This document shows positions 9,702 through 19,262 of a DNA stretch of 64,000 nt, in pieces. Each line of letters opens with the position of its first letter. The stretch's first letter is position 1. Position numbers and translations under genes: made by a program. The notes beneath the pieces were generated by a model. It worked only from the letters and a program-made list of their open reading frames with translations. It was not told the DNA's origin and searched no databases. Origin of the DNA: Clostridium acetobutylicum ATCC 824 (GTDB taxonomy: Bacteria; Bacillota; Clostridia; Clostridiales; Clostridiaceae); the NCBI RefSeq assembly GCF_000008765.1, contig NC_001988.2, positions 124,001-188,000 on the forward strand, written 5' to 3'.

Positions 9702-10199
9702 ATGAAAATACATTTAAAACGATTAATACCTATAATTTGTTTTTTTATAATATGCTTGGTAATATTTTTAAAATTTATTTATAGTAATTCACCCGAAAAA
9801 GCAGTATCCCTTTATAATAAAAAATACAATTATAACAACAATAAAATCCTAAAAAAATCAACTATAAATGAACATTCAAAATTATTTATTTCAATTGATA
9901 ATACAACTATATACATAGATATTATAAATAGTAATTTTTTAAATCATTGGAAGGTAACTACTAGATTCAGCATTAATGATATATATAATCATCAAATTAA
10001 CAGATGTGAATGGGATACATTAAGATACAGTCCTCAAGTAGGATATAAAGGAATTTACTTTGGTATAATTAATGATAATCATGTAAAGAGGGTGACTATA
10101 AACAATAAGAACTGTACAGTAGAAAAATTAAAGCCTAATTTATATTTATGGTATCGCTTTGATAATCCTACTGGTTTCAAACTTAAAATTACAAATTAA
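9702..10199 (+). CDS. Small membrane-anchored hypothetical protein
   Basis: I do not recognise this 165-residue protein. It has one N-terminal hydrophobic segment (LIPIICFFIICLVIFLKFIY), then a soluble, Asn/Lys/Tyr-rich, probably extracytoplasmic domain. The ATG at 9702 follows a good GGAGG site at 9689-9693; the upstream in-frame TTG lies before that site and is not the start. It is monocistronic and is followed by a terminator at 10213-10248. Confidence 0.6.
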   Translation: MKIHLKRLIPIICFFIICLVIFLKFIYSNSPEKAVSLYNKKYNYNNNKILKKSTINEHSKLFISIDNTTIYIDIINSNFLNHWKVTTRFSINDIYNHQINRCEWDTLRYSPQVGYKGIYFGIINDNHVKRVTINNKNCTVEKLKPNLYLWYRFDNPTGFKLKITN

Positions 10200-10212
10200 T
10201 ACTATGTATACA

Positions 10213-10248
10213 AAAAGTACACAGCCATTTAAGTAGCTATGTACTTTT
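10213..10248 (+). terminator. Rho-independent terminator
   Basis: AAAAGTACACAGC pairs with GCTATGTACTTTT (one mismatch) and ends in a T-run just after the gene at 9702-10199. Confidence 0.75.
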
Positions 10249-10413
10249 GAAATTTTCAAATTAATTTGATTTAACAGTTGTTCCGCTTTTAGTAATGTTA
10301 TATTTAAGTACTATATCAAGTTAAATCACTGTATATTAGAAATATAATTTATTATTTAACAATAATACCTTACATATTAACCGAGAATATAAATGTACTA
10401 AAACCCTACAATA

Positions 10414-11595
10414 TTAATTAAGCTTTATCTTTAATGTAATAAGACTAATTACTACTATAAAACTAGCAAAAACAATCCAAATGGCCTCATAACCATCTAT
10501 AGAAAGTAGCCAACCGGAAAATAAGCTGCCAAGACCTCCACCTCCAAAAAGCCCCAAGCCTATTAAACCTGATGGTAAACCAGTATTTTCTGGATTAACA
10601 TCAAAAGCCAAGGTAGCTAGAGTAGACTGAATACATATATACCCAAATCCAAGAAAAACCGTTGCAACTAAGGCAATTTCCCAATAATGAAAAAAGTATA
10701 AGGATAATGCTGTTATAAGTGCAAAACCTTCTCCTAAAAGTATTATGTTTTTTTTGCCATATCTCTTACTAAGCTTTCCTACCTTTGTTCCTCCAATAAG
10801 ACAAGCAAATCCATAAAACATTATTAATACTCCACACTCTAAATAATCTAAATGCATAACATCATGCAGAAATGACCCTAAATAGGAATATAGTCCAAGT
10901 AGTAAAAATCCTGATATTAAGGCTAAGGGAAATATTTTCCTTCCTGCAGGTGTGCATATTGCAATTTTAGTTTGAAGAAAAAAGTTATTCTGTTTGCAAT
11001 TAAATGATATCTTCTTTGAATCACTAGATAAGCCTTTTATTAAAATTATATCCGAAATAGCTGCAACCACAGCAAAAAAAACGAATGCACCTCGCCAACT
11101 AATGTATTTAGTTATTAATCCGCCTAAACCTGCGCTCAAGCCTTGTCCTAAAAAAACAATTCCCATAAATCTTCCCACATATATTTGTCTCTCTAGTTTT
11201 GGAATTGTATCTCCAATTAGACCTAAAGATACTGCAATAATGCCTGCAGCAAAAAAGCCTGTTATTATACGGAATAAGCATAACAGTGGTAGGGCCCTAA
11301 CAAACGCACTTCCCGCAGTTCCTATAGCTAATCCTCCTACTATAATTTTCAGCACACTTGCCTTGCTCCATCTGTCACTAAAAAATCCATAAACCGGTTG
11401 CATAACTCCATAAGGAATCATATACGAAGTCAATATAATTCCAGCAGTGGAAACTGATATGCTTAATTCTGATGCAATTGGTTGAAGCGCTGGTGAAACA
11501 AACCAATTATCAGCAGCTGATACAAACCCTGCAAGCCCCAATATTAAAATCAAATTATTGTACTTTAGATTACTGTTGTTTATAGTTGTATTCAT
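10414..11595 (-). CDS. MFS transporter
   Basis: This 393-residue protein has about 12 transmembrane helices and an MFS-type loop (GVMQPVYGFFSDRWSK, close to the GxxxDRxGRR motif). The length fits the drug:H+ or sugar-efflux MFS families. The ATG at 11595 follows GGGAG with normal spacing, so I prefer it to the in-frame ATG ten codons upstream. It is monocistronic, between an unrelated small gene and the parMR operon. The substrate cannot be told from sequence. Confidence 0.78.
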   Translation of the reverse strand: MNTTINNSNLKYNNLILILGLAGFVSAADNWFVSPALQPIASELSISVSTAGIILTSYMIPYGVMQPVYGFFSDRWSKASVLKIIVGGLAIGTAGSAFVRALPLLCLFRIITGFFAAGIIAVSLGLIGDTIPKLERQIYVGRFMGIVFLGQGLSAGLGGLITKYISWRGAFVFFAVVAAISDIILIKGLSSDSKKISFNCKQNNFFLQTKIAICTPAGRKIFPLALISGFLLLGLYSYLGSFLHDVMHLDYLECGVLIMFYGFACLIGGTKVGKLSKRYGKKNIILLGEGFALITALSLYFFHYWEIALVATVFLGFGYICIQSTLATLAFDVNPENTGLPSGLIGLGLFGGGGLGSLFSGWLLSIDGYEAIWIVFASFIVVISLITLKIKLN

Positions 11596-11704
11596 TTTAA
11601 AACTCCCTTTTAAATTTATATACATTTAAACAAGTAACTTCAATTACCATTATGGTATCACATTCTATATAAATAGAACAATATTTAACTCTATTAAAAC
11701 AACC

Positions 11705-11756
11705 ATATAAAAGGAGCTGTAGCACTAAAAATTAGTACCACAGCCCCTTTTATATT
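11705..11756 (-). terminator. Terminator of parMR operon
   Basis: ATAAAAGG-AGCTGT and ACAGCCCCTTTTAT form a long stem directly after the parR stop. A T-run follows on the minus strand. Confidence 0.65.
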
Positions 11757-12096
11757 AAAAATCCGTATAATCATCATCCATATCTTCTTTTGAAATATGA
11801 CTTTCAACTTCTTTGAAATCAACAATCTTACCCTCTTTTAAAAGATCATCTTCACTATCTAAAGATTCTTTTACTAACTTAATATTATCTAATTTGGATA
11901 ATATTAAGTTAACATTATCTGATAGTAAGTCTAATTTAGATACAATTTTTTGGTTACTTAAATCCTTTTTTACAAGTTCAATAATATATGGCGTAAGCCT
12001 TCTGGATTTAGCCTTTTCATTTAATAAATCATATATTTCCTTTGGCATTGCTTCGGCATTTAATACCATACGTGGTTTTCTTTTATCATTACTCAT
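11755..12096 (-). CDS. parR: ParR-like DNA-binding partner of ParM
   Basis: This is a 113-residue, charged protein. The N-terminal part (about 1-50, KRKPRMVLNAEAMPKEIYDL...) looks like a ribbon-helix-helix DNA-binding domain. The acidic C-terminus (DMDDDYTDF) resembles the tails that ParR adaptors use to contact ParM filaments. Its start overlaps the stop of the actin-like gene (ATGAGTAA), a sign of translational coupling; a GTG three codons upstream is an alternative. I see no independent ribosome-binding site. The role as centromere-binding adaptor is inferred mainly from position and architecture. Confidence 0.65.
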   Translation of the reverse strand: MSNDKRKPRMVLNAEAMPKEIYDLLNEKAKSRRLTPYIIELVKKDLSNQKIVSKLDLLSDNVNLILSKLDNIKLVKESLDSEDDLLKEGKIVDFKEVESHISKEDMDDDYTDF

Positions 12097-13318
12097 TTTT
12101 TTCACTAGATTTATTTTTAGTAACTTCTGAAATAGAAAGAAGTTCTAATGCTGTAAGATTAATTGTTCTAGAGGTAGGTTTAAATACTTCTGAAGTATCA
12201 TTTTCAAGCAAATCATCTAGAAATATATGGTTCTCTTCTGCCACTTTTTCGGTAACAAATTTTAGTAGTGTTTTTTTAATATATGGCTTTAATACCGGTG
12301 ACTCTCCTCCAAAATACACAAACTTTAAAAGTCTATCAGTTTCTTTAAATGTATTAAATATTACTGGTACAAGTTTATCCGAGTAATCTTGAAGCATTTC
12401 AGTAAACTTCGAAGTAAAATCATAACTTTTTCCTGTATTAGGATCTTCTAAAATGTATTTTTGTTTTTTATAATTGTTTATTAAAAATTTTTCAATTTGC
12501 TTAATACTATAAAAATATTGCAAAACCTTCTCTTTTCTAAAAGTTTCAAGCCAACCTAAGAATGGTTCTATATCGATAACCTTAAAACTATCCCTCGCTT
12601 TAGGAGGCGTAAGTCCTTCACCTAGTTTAACACAGTCAATTGAACCTCCTCCAAAATCACAAAGGACAGTCTCGCATTTTGTAAATTTATCACTCAAATT
12701 AGCTCTAGGCAATATTTTTATAATCTTATCTTCTTGAACCATCTTATACTTTATAGCATATCGAGCAACTTCACTCTCAATTTTACATACAGAATTATTA
12801 ACTTTAATTTTAATAATTCTTTCCATTCCCATGGTAAGTACTTTTACTGTATGTTCACCCAAAAAACGTGCTGCCATTTGGTTTTGTGCTACACTAAATT
12901 TAGATGCTTTTTTTAGAATCCAAATAGGAAGCATCATTTTCATGTTGTCTATTTCAACATTTATTTCTTTTTCTTCACTAGGATTTTTTAAAATAGCATA
13001 GTATGCCACAGCTCCAAGAAAATTGGCATATGGAATTATACTTGTTAATTTATCATTCATTTGATTTACATGAGTTTTAATTTCATGACCTTGGGCAAAT
13101 TCTCCTACAAGATAAAATTTCTCATTTTCCTTTTCGCCAGTAGAAATCATAAGTCTATCTAGTAATTCATTTTTTTCTGTTATTGGAGAAACAAACATAC
13201 CTTCAGCTTTTTTCGAAGAAATTTCAACTATATTTGTAGGAATTTCAAAGTAATATCCATCTATTAAAAAGTTTCCAGTACTATTTCCAAAATCCGCATT
13301 AAATCTTTTTATATTCAT
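12089..13318 (-). CDS. parM: ParM/Alp actin-like plasmid segregation ATPase
   Basis: This 409-residue protein has the actin/Hsp70 fold signatures: phosphate-1 loop NADFGNSTGN (8-17), phosphate-2 loop LCDFGGGSIDCVKL (about 218-231) and adenosine motif VYFGGESPVLKP near residue 355. Plasmid actins of this type polymerise with ATP and push apart plasmids held by ParR at a centromere. The size and the overlapping ParR-like gene fit a type II partition system. ATG follows AAGGAG. Two palindromes centred on CTTAAG lie upstream. Such a system fits a large low-copy replicon. Confidence 0.85.
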   Translation of the reverse strand: MNIKRFNADFGNSTGNFLIDGYYFEIPTNIVEISSKKAEGMFVSPITEKNELLDRLMISTGEKENEKFYLVGEFAQGHEIKTHVNQMNDKLTSIIPYANFLGAVAYYAILKNPSEEKEINVEIDNMKMMLPIWILKKASKFSVAQNQMAARFLGEHTVKVLTMGMERIIKIKVNNSVCKIESEVARYAIKYKMVQEDKIIKILPRANLSDKFTKCETVLCDFGGGSIDCVKLGEGLTPPKARDSFKVIDIEPFLGWLETFRKEKVLQYFYSIKQIEKFLINNYKKQKYILEDPNTGKSYDFTSKFTEMLQDYSDKLVPVIFNTFKETDRLLKFVYFGGESPVLKPYIKKTLLKFVTEKVAEENHIFLDDLLENDTSEVFKPTSRTINLTALELLSISEVTKNKSSEKNE

Positions 13319-13339
13319 AAACTAACTCCTTTATATTGA

Positions 13340-13440
13340 AATAAGTTATACTTAAGTATCAGTTAATTTAATATTATCATAGTTTTTAGTAAACGTAAAT
13401 AAAATTACTCTTATTAAGTGTTACTTAAGTAACATTTAAT
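13340..13440. promoter_or_regulatory. Candidate parC centromere/operator
   Basis: Upstream of parM are two palindromes with the same core: ATACTTAAGTAT (13348-13359) and GTTACTTAAGTAAC (13420-13433). Their centres are 73 bases apart, close to seven helical turns, so they would face the same side of the helix. ParR adaptors bind iterated sites upstream of their own operon, so this is the natural candidate centromere. Confidence 0.5.
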
Positions 13441-13454
13441 AATGATATATAAAA

Positions 13455-13512
13455 AAAGAGCATCGCTCATGATTAAATTTTGATTAATTTTAATCATGAT
13501 TAGCACCCTCTT
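13455..13512 (-). terminator. Terminator after TetR gene
   Basis: CTAATCATGATTAAA and TTTAATCATGAGC pair on the minus strand and are followed by a run of seven T residues. Confidence 0.75.
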
Positions 13513-13517
13513 ATAAT

Positions 13518-14165
13518 CTATATTGTAATCTCTATTCCATTTAAAATTACCATAAGAAACTTTGAAAAAGAACTTTCGAAATCTTTAACATTAGATGGAA
13601 TTCCACTTAATTCACTGGCCTTTTTTTGCACATCGTTAATAATTGTTGCTGGATACACTCCAACTGCATATTTCATTTGATATTCTATAAAAAACTTCAA
13701 TTGCTCTTTACTCATAAAAGGGAAAAACCTTTTAACTACTTTTTTGGTTCTCGTAAAATCTTTATGTATTTGCTTTTTAAATGCTGCTAATTTTTCTGCT
13801 GACACGTTCCTTGCAATTATGGTATTTAAAATACAAAAAAGTTCTATTATTCTTTTGTGCCTATATAAAAGCTCTGACCAAAGCTTACAAAACTCCTCAG
13901 CACTTAATGCATCATACTTATCGAAAAACTTCACTACTTCCTTAGACCAGTTTTCTATATCTCCTGAAATTATTAATAAAAAAATTTCTTCTTTTGTAGA
14001 CACGTATTTATATAAATTAGCACGACTAAAGCTTAGCTGTTTAGCTATTAATGCGAGTGTAATTTTATCATATTGAAGGCTTTCATATAAATTTATTGTA
14101 GCATTTACGATTTCACTCATTCTGATATTCTTTTGCTTATCGCTGCGTGCACGTTGAAATTGCAT
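13518..14165 (-). CDS. TetR-family transcriptional repressor
   Basis: This 215-residue protein has an N-terminal TetR helix-turn-helix: INLYESLQYDKITLALIAKQ then FSRANLYKYVSTKEEIF. The C-terminal helical ligand-binding domain is variable, as usual. It is divergent from the multidrug-type exporter at 14365, and a long inverted repeat sits between them (14223-14270). Local repressor of that exporter, released by its substrate, is the standard reading. Confidence 0.85.
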   Translation of the reverse strand: MQFQRARSDKQKNIRMSEIVNATINLYESLQYDKITLALIAKQLSFSRANLYKYVSTKEEIFLLIISGDIENWSKEVVKFFDKYDALSAEEFCKLWSELLYRHKRIIELFCILNTIIARNVSAEKLAAFKKQIHKDFTRTKKVVKRFFPFMSKEQLKFFIEYQMKYAVGVYPATIINDVQKKASELSGIPSNVKDFESSFSKFLMVILNGIEITI

Positions 14166-14222
14166 ATTATGCTCCTCACTTTTATTTTTTTATTAAATAT
14201 ATCAAATTTATGTTATATTGAC

Positions 14223-14270
14223 AAGTGACACAGTGTAATTTATAATAAAATAAGTTGCGCTGTGTTACTT
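14223..14270. promoter_or_regulatory. TetR operator, inverted repeat
   Basis: AAGTGACACAGTGTAA (14223-14238) and TTGCGCTGTGTTACTT (14255-14270) are inverted copies with three mismatches and a 16-base centre. Each arm is itself nearly palindromic (ACACAGTGT). They lie between the divergent tetR and exporter starts. Confidence 0.65.
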
Positions 14271-14364
14271 ATTTTTTAATTTAATATTCTAACTACAGTC
14301 ATAGTAATGGATTTATTAGAGTTACTATGTTTTTTTAACGCAAAAAATGAATGGAGGATAATGG

Positions 14365-15810
14365 ATGGAAGAAACAAACAAAACTTCGTACTGGCCAATG
14401 ATGATTGCAATATTTCTAGGATCTTTTTTAGTTAGTTTAGGTACTAGTACTATTAACCTAGCTTTACCGTTTTTAATGAAATCTTTTAGCGCAAACTTAG
14501 ATACTGTAAAATGGACACTTACTGGCTTCATGCTAGCTATGGGAACTATGGCTCCCCTGACCGCCTATTTAGGAGAGCGTTTTAGCTATAAAAGAGTTTA
14601 TTTAACTTCTATTGTTGGTTTCATACTCGCTTCAATACTATGTATATTTTCAATAAATATAACAACACTTATTATTTCACGTATTATTCAAGGCGCTTTT
14701 AGTGGTGTGATTGTGCCTGCAACCATGGCTATAATCTATCAAGCTGTTCCAAAGAAAAGACAAGTATCTGCAACCAGTCTTTGGAGTATGGCATCAATGC
14801 TTGCACCCGCTATCGGCCCTACTTTAAGTGGTTTTTTAATACAATATTTTAGTTGGCAGTCAATATTTATAATAAACATACCTATAGGACTTATTATTTT
14901 AATTTTAGGTTTAAAATATATACCATACTTCAAGTTAAATGTTCCAGAGTCTTTTGATTTCAAAGGTTTTGGCTTTATTGTTTTAGGAAGCTTGGCTCTT
15001 CTAATAGCCTTTAGTGAAGGTGGTGTTTTGGGCTGGACATCGTTACCTATAATATTTTCCTTAGCTATTGGAGTAATACTTCTTGGAATCTTTGTTTATA
15101 GATCATTATCCATGGATTCCTCAATTCTTGATTTATGTGTATTTAAATATAAAAAGTATAGTTTTAGTGTAGTTGTATATTCAATTGTAATGATGAGCCT
15201 TTATGCTGGAACTCTTTTAACACCTATTTTCTTGCAAAATCTTCAGCACATGTCTGCTTTAGATTCAGGAATAATTTTGCTTCCAGCATCTTTGTGTATG
15301 GCACTGGCAATGCCTATTGTAGGAAAATTATATAATAAAATAAATTCACGTATAATAATTATGACTGGAATATTATTAATAGCTCTAGGCTCCTTTGAAC
15401 TTACACATTTGACAGTTACTACTTCTAAAGCCTTTATAATAGTTTGGATGATAGTTAGAAACGTGGGAATCTCATTTTGTACAATGCCTGTGACCTATTC
15501 AGGAATGACAGTACTTCCAAAGGCCATATCTGGACATGGTTCTTCAGTTAACAATTGGCTAGCCAGACTTGTGAGTTCACTTTCTATGGCAATATTTGCT
15601 TCCCTGCTTACCTCAAGAGCTTCCATGCACGTTACCTCACTTATAAAATCAGGTAAAGCACATATAGTAGCTCAAAGTACGGGGTACGTAATGGGAATAA
15701 ACGATGTGTACTTTGTTTCTTTTATAATAATACTTATTGCATTACCTTTTAGCTATTTTTTAAATAATAGAAAAGTAAAAACTAGAGAAACTAGTAAAGA
15801 AGTAGCTTAA
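14365..15810 (+). CDS. MFS exporter, EmrB/QacA (DHA2) type
   Basis: This 481-residue protein has about 14 transmembrane segments, the DHA2 family hallmark. Conserved spots include the motif C-like stretch SMLAPAIGPTLSGFL and the WQSIFIINIPIG loop typical of EmrB/QacA proteins. ATG at 14365 follows GGAGG at 14353-14357. It is under the divergent TetR protein and ends at a strong terminator. Drug or toxic-metabolite efflux by proton antiport is the family function; the substrate is unknown. Confidence 0.85.
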   Translation: MEETNKTSYWPMMIAIFLGSFLVSLGTSTINLALPFLMKSFSANLDTVKWTLTGFMLAMGTMAPLTAYLGERFSYKRVYLTSIVGFILASILCIFSINITTLIISRIIQGAFSGVIVPATMAIIYQAVPKKRQVSATSLWSMASMLAPAIGPTLSGFLIQYFSWQSIFIINIPIGLIILILGLKYIPYFKLNVPESFDFKGFGFIVLGSLALLIAFSEGGVLGWTSLPIIFSLAIGVILLGIFVYRSLSMDSSILDLCVFKYKKYSFSVVVYSIVMMSLYAGTLLTPIFLQNLQHMSALDSGIILLPASLCMALAMPIVGKLYNKINSRIIIMTGILLIALGSFELTHLTVTTSKAFIIVWMIVRNVGISFCTMPVTYSGMTVLPKAISGHGSSVNNWLARLVSSLSMAIFASLLTSRASMHVTSLIKSGKAHIVAQSTGYVMGINDVYFVSFIIILIALPFSYFLNNRKVKTRETSKEVA

Positions 15811-15815
15811 AGTTT

Positions 15816-15863
15816 AAAACCACATTTCTAAAGTAAGTTAACAACTTTAGAAATGTGGTTTTG
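15816..15863 (+). terminator. Rho-independent terminator
   Basis: AAAACCACATTTCTAAAGT and its exact complement form a 19-base stem right after the exporter gene. Confidence 0.85.
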
Positions 15864-15894
15864 TTAAATTCAGGGTATCCTTTAATTTACATAA

Positions 15895-15944
15895 AAAATA
15901 AAAGATAGACCACATTTTATATATGATCTATCTTTTATTTTTTT
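15895..15944 (-). terminator. Terminator of the CBM21 gene
   Basis: AAATAAAAGATAG and CTATCTTTTATTT flank a loop just downstream of the minus-strand gene. Confidence 0.7.
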
Positions 15945-16686
15945 AAAAGTTAACAGTATAGTTGGAGCCAAAGTTGTTATCCCAATATTGTACTCCATTT
16001 ACCTCATATACCACAGCAAATTGAACTTGCTTTGTACCTTGTGGTACCGGTTGACTTATGCCAAATTCAGTTTTTTCGTTATTATGATTAGCAACTACAT
16101 CAGTATAGGTTTTCCAATTATCTGTAGTATAACGTACCTTTACTACTCTATCACCATCAATATTTTTCACATCTACATTTGTTGCAAAATAATTGTTGCT
16201 GCTATTGATATTTCTGTAGGTTTTTACATCATGCACATAAACAGATGATAGTCCATAAGCACCATCAACATAGTTCTTTCCATTATTATTATCCCAATAT
16301 GTTTGTCCATTTACTTCGTATTTAAAACAATATGTTATAGGTGGTCCAAACGATTCAGAACTTGAAGGAGTTTTAAATTTCCAAACCTCGTAGTTATCAC
16401 TCGGATTTGTTTTTACATAAGCGGCAGGAGAATCACTCCAGTTTTTACCACCATCAAGAGAATAGTGCACGTACACATTTTTTTCAAAAGCTAAATTTCG
16501 AACTGCAAGATAACCCTCAACATGACCTATGGAATACTCGTCATCTGTAATTCGCTGAGAATAATAAAGTTGGATTGGATTAGTATCAGCTTTTGCGTTA
16601 GGCACTACACCAATATTAATGATGAAAAAGGCAGCAACAAAAGCAATAAGAGTAATAATTTTTCCTGCTGATTTGTTTAACTTCAT
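15943..16686 (-). CDS. Secreted protein with two CBM21 starch-binding domains
   Basis: This 247-residue protein has a signal peptide (1-33, ending AKA). Two tandem copies of a CBM21-type module follow, at about 45-140 and 150-247. Each ends in the family hallmark, YWDNNNGKNY in the first and YWDNNFGSNY in the second, and each has VRY/VHYS plus NW motifs. There is no catalytic domain. It probably binds starch or glycogen outside the cell and may help the amylase encoded about 41 kb away. ATG follows AGGAGG. It is monocistronic. Confidence 0.8.
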   Translation of the reverse strand: MKLNKSAGKIITLIAFVAAFFIINIGVVPNAKADTNPIQLYYSQRITDDEYSIGHVEGYLAVRNLAFEKNVYVHYSLDGGKNWSDSPAAYVKTNPSDNYEVWKFKTPSSSESFGPPITYCFKYEVNGQTYWDNNNGKNYVDGAYGLSSVYVHDVKTYRNINSSNNYFATNVDVKNIDGDRVVKVRYTTDNWKTYTDVVANHNNEKTEFGISQPVPQGTKQVQFAVVYEVNGVQYWDNNFGSNYTVNF

Positions 16687-16906
16687 AGCATAACCTCCTA
16701 AAATTTATTATAGGTGTCTGCAACTATTTTAACCGTTGATTCACCTATAGTCTCATGTTCAAATACAGTATGACACTACACAAAATCATTTTCAATTTAC
16801 ATAATAAACCAAATCTCCCAATGTAAAGGTGTACATTTACATTTTTTTAGTTTTATGTATTTTTTTCACATCACTATTTACGACTTTAAAACTCAATACT
16901 ACATAA

Positions 16907-16941
16907 AAATCCCCCATAGAAGGAGGCTTGTTCTATAGGGG
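16907..16941 (-). terminator. Terminator of 16963-17385
   Basis: CCCCTATAGAA pairs with TTCTATGGGG on the minus strand and is followed by a T-rich tract. Confidence 0.65.
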
Positions 16942-16962
16942 AAAGCATTGTTCTATAACTTA

Positions 16963-17385
16963 TTAATCTTGTTCTACATCTTGTCCATTGGAATTACTAG
17001 ATGAACTCCAAAGGATTATATCATAGGTGTATCCAAACGCAACCAAATGAGCATATAACTTTAAAGCATTGATGTCAAAAATTATTGAAGCTCCAACAAT
17101 TTGATCAATACTAGCTTCTAATCTAGTATTATTTTTATCTATTCTTCCATTAATTATATCAACACTGCCTACAAATGGTATTTGAACACTAACTCTTAGC
17201 TGAAAATAGGAGTTCAATATAGTTTGAGGATCAATATAGAAACTAACTTCTATTTTAAAAGGACCTATATCTATACTTTGTTTTACAGGATTGCTTGTCC
17301 AATTGGTAGAATATATATCCTCTAAAAAATCCTCATTAGCTAGGTTATACAAACTTGATACGTTTTTAGAAATAGCGTACTCCAT
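16963..17385 (-). CDS. Hypothetical beta-rich protein
   Basis: I do not recognise this 140-residue protein. It has no signal peptide or membrane segment. Alternating hydrophobic residues from about 35 to 125 suggest a beta-sandwich or barrel (IGPFKIEVSFYID, QLRVSVQIPFVGSVDII). The C-terminus is polar (SSNSNGQDVEQD). The ATG has a good AAGGAG site and a terminator follows, so it is a real monocistronic gene. Confidence 0.6.
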   Translation of the reverse strand: MEYAISKNVSSLYNLANEDFLEDIYSTNWTSNPVKQSIDIGPFKIEVSFYIDPQTILNSYFQLRVSVQIPFVGSVDIINGRIDKNNTRLEASIDQIVGASIIFDINALKLYAHLVAFGYTYDIILWSSSSNSNGQDVEQD

Positions 17386-17620
17386 AATAAATCTCCTTTT
17401 ATCCTTAGTGAATAGTATATAGCTTGTACACTACATACCCAATACATATACTATTCTAATTGCCTGCAATATGTGAACAAAATATATTAATAATTAAGTT
17501 ATAGTAAAATTGTAGAAGAAATAATAAAGTGGATATAAAAGTTTCAATTGGTGTTTTCTTTTATGGTTCTCTGTGTTAACATAATAGTATTTGCATTAAT
17601 TAAGAAGGCAGGTGACACAA

Positions 17621-19081
17621 ATGAATTCTAGAAAGAAAAGCATTATTGCCTCACTAATGGTTGCCATGTTCTTAGGTGCTATTGAGGGAACGGTCGTAAC
17701 AACAGCTATGCCAACCATTGTTAGGGATTTAAATGGTTTTGATAAAATCAGTTTGGTATTTTCTGTGTATTTATTAACTTCAGCAATTTCTACGCCAATC
17801 TACGGCAAAATAGCTGACTTATATGGACGAAAAAGAGCTTTATCTACAGGAATTATAATATTTTTACTTGGAAGTGCTTTATGTGGTATTTCCTCAAATA
17901 TGTACGAGCTTATTTTATTCAGAGCTCTTCAAGGTATAGGTGCAGGTTCTATATTTACTGTTTCATATACAATAGTTGGAGATGTGTTTTCCTTAGAAGA
18001 AAGAGGAAAAGTTCAAGGCTGGATAAGTTCCGTATGGGGTATTGCAAGTTTACTTGGTCCTTTCATAGGAGGCTTTTTTATTGACTATATGTCTTGGAAC
18101 TGGATATTCTACATAAACCTTCCTTTTGGCATATTTTCTTTAGTACTTCTTGAAAAAAATCTAAAGGAAAAAGTTGAAAAAAAGAAAACCCCTATGGATT
18201 ATCTTGGTATAGTGACCTTAACTTTAACCATAGTAATATTTTTACTCACTATTTTAGGTATAAATGAAAATACAAAAATTTCTTCAGCTAAAATAATATT
18301 ACCTATGCTTGTTACTGTTCTTTTATTGTTTGTATTTTACTTTATTGAAAAAAGAGCTAAGGAACCACTAATTCCTTTTGACATATTTTCTAAGCAGAGT
18401 AATATTGTAAATATAATAAGCTTTCTCGTGTCTGGAATCCTTATAGGAACAGATGTATATTTACCTATATACATACAGAACGTTTTGGGCTATAGTGCTA
18501 CAATTTCAGGGCTTTCCCTTGCATCAATGTCTATATCCTGGATACTATCTTCTTTTGTGCTTTCAAAAGCCATCCAAAAGTATGGAGAACGTCCTGTGGT
18601 ATTTATTTCAACCCTCATTACCTTAGTAAGTACAGTACTTTTTTACACGTTAACTGGTAATTCTCCTCTTATTTTAGTCATTATATACGGCTTTATAATT
18701 GGCTTTGGCTATGGAGGAACCTTAACCACTCTCACAATAGTAATTCAGGAAGCTGTTTCTAAGGATAAGAGAGGTGCTGCAACAGGGGCAAATTCACTGT
18801 TGAGAACCATGGGTCAGACTATTGGTGTAGCAATTTTCGGAGTTATTTTTAACTTGAATATTGCAAAATATTTATACAAACTTGGAATTAGAGGAATAAA
18901 CGTAAACAGCCTATACGGCTCAGGAAACGTACATACCGGTATTCCATTGGATAAAGTTAAGGCATCTCTTAATTTTGGAGTCCATACCCTATTTTTTATA
19001 CTGATACTAATATCGGTTATATGTACTATTATGTCTGTGATGCTTTCAAACTCACTAAATAAGAAGAAAAATATGAGGTGA
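17621..19081 (+). CDS. MFS exporter, EmrB/QacA (DHA2) type
   Basis: This 486-residue protein has about 14 transmembrane helices, motif [16 protein letters not shown] and motif C-like [16 protein letters not shown], followed by the [12 protein letters not shown] loop. ATG at 17621 fits the upstream AAGGCAGGTG site better than the in-frame GTG inside that site. It is co-transcribed with a 58-residue membrane protein whose ribosome-binding site overlaps its stop codon. It converges on the biosynthetic operon at 19316-26090, sharing a terminator. It could export that pathway's product, which is inference from position only. Confidence 0.82.
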   Translation: MNSRKKSIIASLMVAMFLGAIEGTVVTTAMPTIVRDLNGFDKISLVFSVYLLTSAISTPIYGKIADLYGRKRALSTGIIIFLLGSALCGISSNMYELILFRALQGIGAGSIFTVSYTIVGDVFSLEERGKVQGWISSVWGIASLLGPFIGGFFIDYMSWNWIFYINLPFGIFSLVLLEKNLKEKVEKKKTPMDYLGIVTLTLTIVIFLLTILGINENTKISSAKIILPMLVTVLLLFVFYFIEKRAKEPLIPFDIFSKQSNIVNIISFLVSGILIGTDVYLPIYIQNVLGYSATISGLSLASMSISWILSSFVLSKAIQKYGERPVVFISTLITLVSTVLFYTLTGNSPLILVIIYGFIIGFGYGGTLTTLTIVIQEAVSKDKRGAATGANSLLRTMGQTIGVAIFGVIFNLNIAKYLYKLGIRGINVNSLYGSGNVHTGIPLDKVKASLNFGVHTLFFILILISVICTIMSVMLSNSLNKKKNMR

Positions 19082-19085
19082 TTTT

Positions 19086-19262
19086 ATGTTTAAGGACAAT
19101 AGATTTGTGGGTACTGTTTTAACCTGCATTCTAATAGCCTTTTTGCTCTCTATTACAATTAAAAGATTCTTTATAACTAAAGATCCTCTTACGTTTTTTT
19201 ACATAGGAGTTTTACTCGTAGTACTTACAGCTAATATTCTTTACTATAAATGTGATGTATAA
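19086..19262 (+). CDS. Small two-helix membrane protein
   Basis: This is a 58-residue reading frame starting at ATG 19086, with GAGGTG overlapping the exporter stop codon. It encodes two transmembrane segments (VLTCILIAFLLSITI and FYIGVLLVVLTANILYY) joined by a short basic loop. The tight coupling suggests a small accessory subunit of the exporter or a co-regulated membrane peptide. I recognise no family. Confidence 0.6.
   Translation: MFKDNRFVGTVLTCILIAFLLSITIKRFFITKDPLTFFYIGVLLVVLTANILYYKCDV

Noticed and set aside
10994-11392. Plus-strand open frame of 132 codons within the MFS gene
   Set aside because: Its composition follows the reverse of transmembrane codons; no start site.
12042-12386. 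Plus-strand open frames opposite parM/parR
   Set aside because: They overlap a well-supported actin-like gene with conserved motifs and have no start signals.
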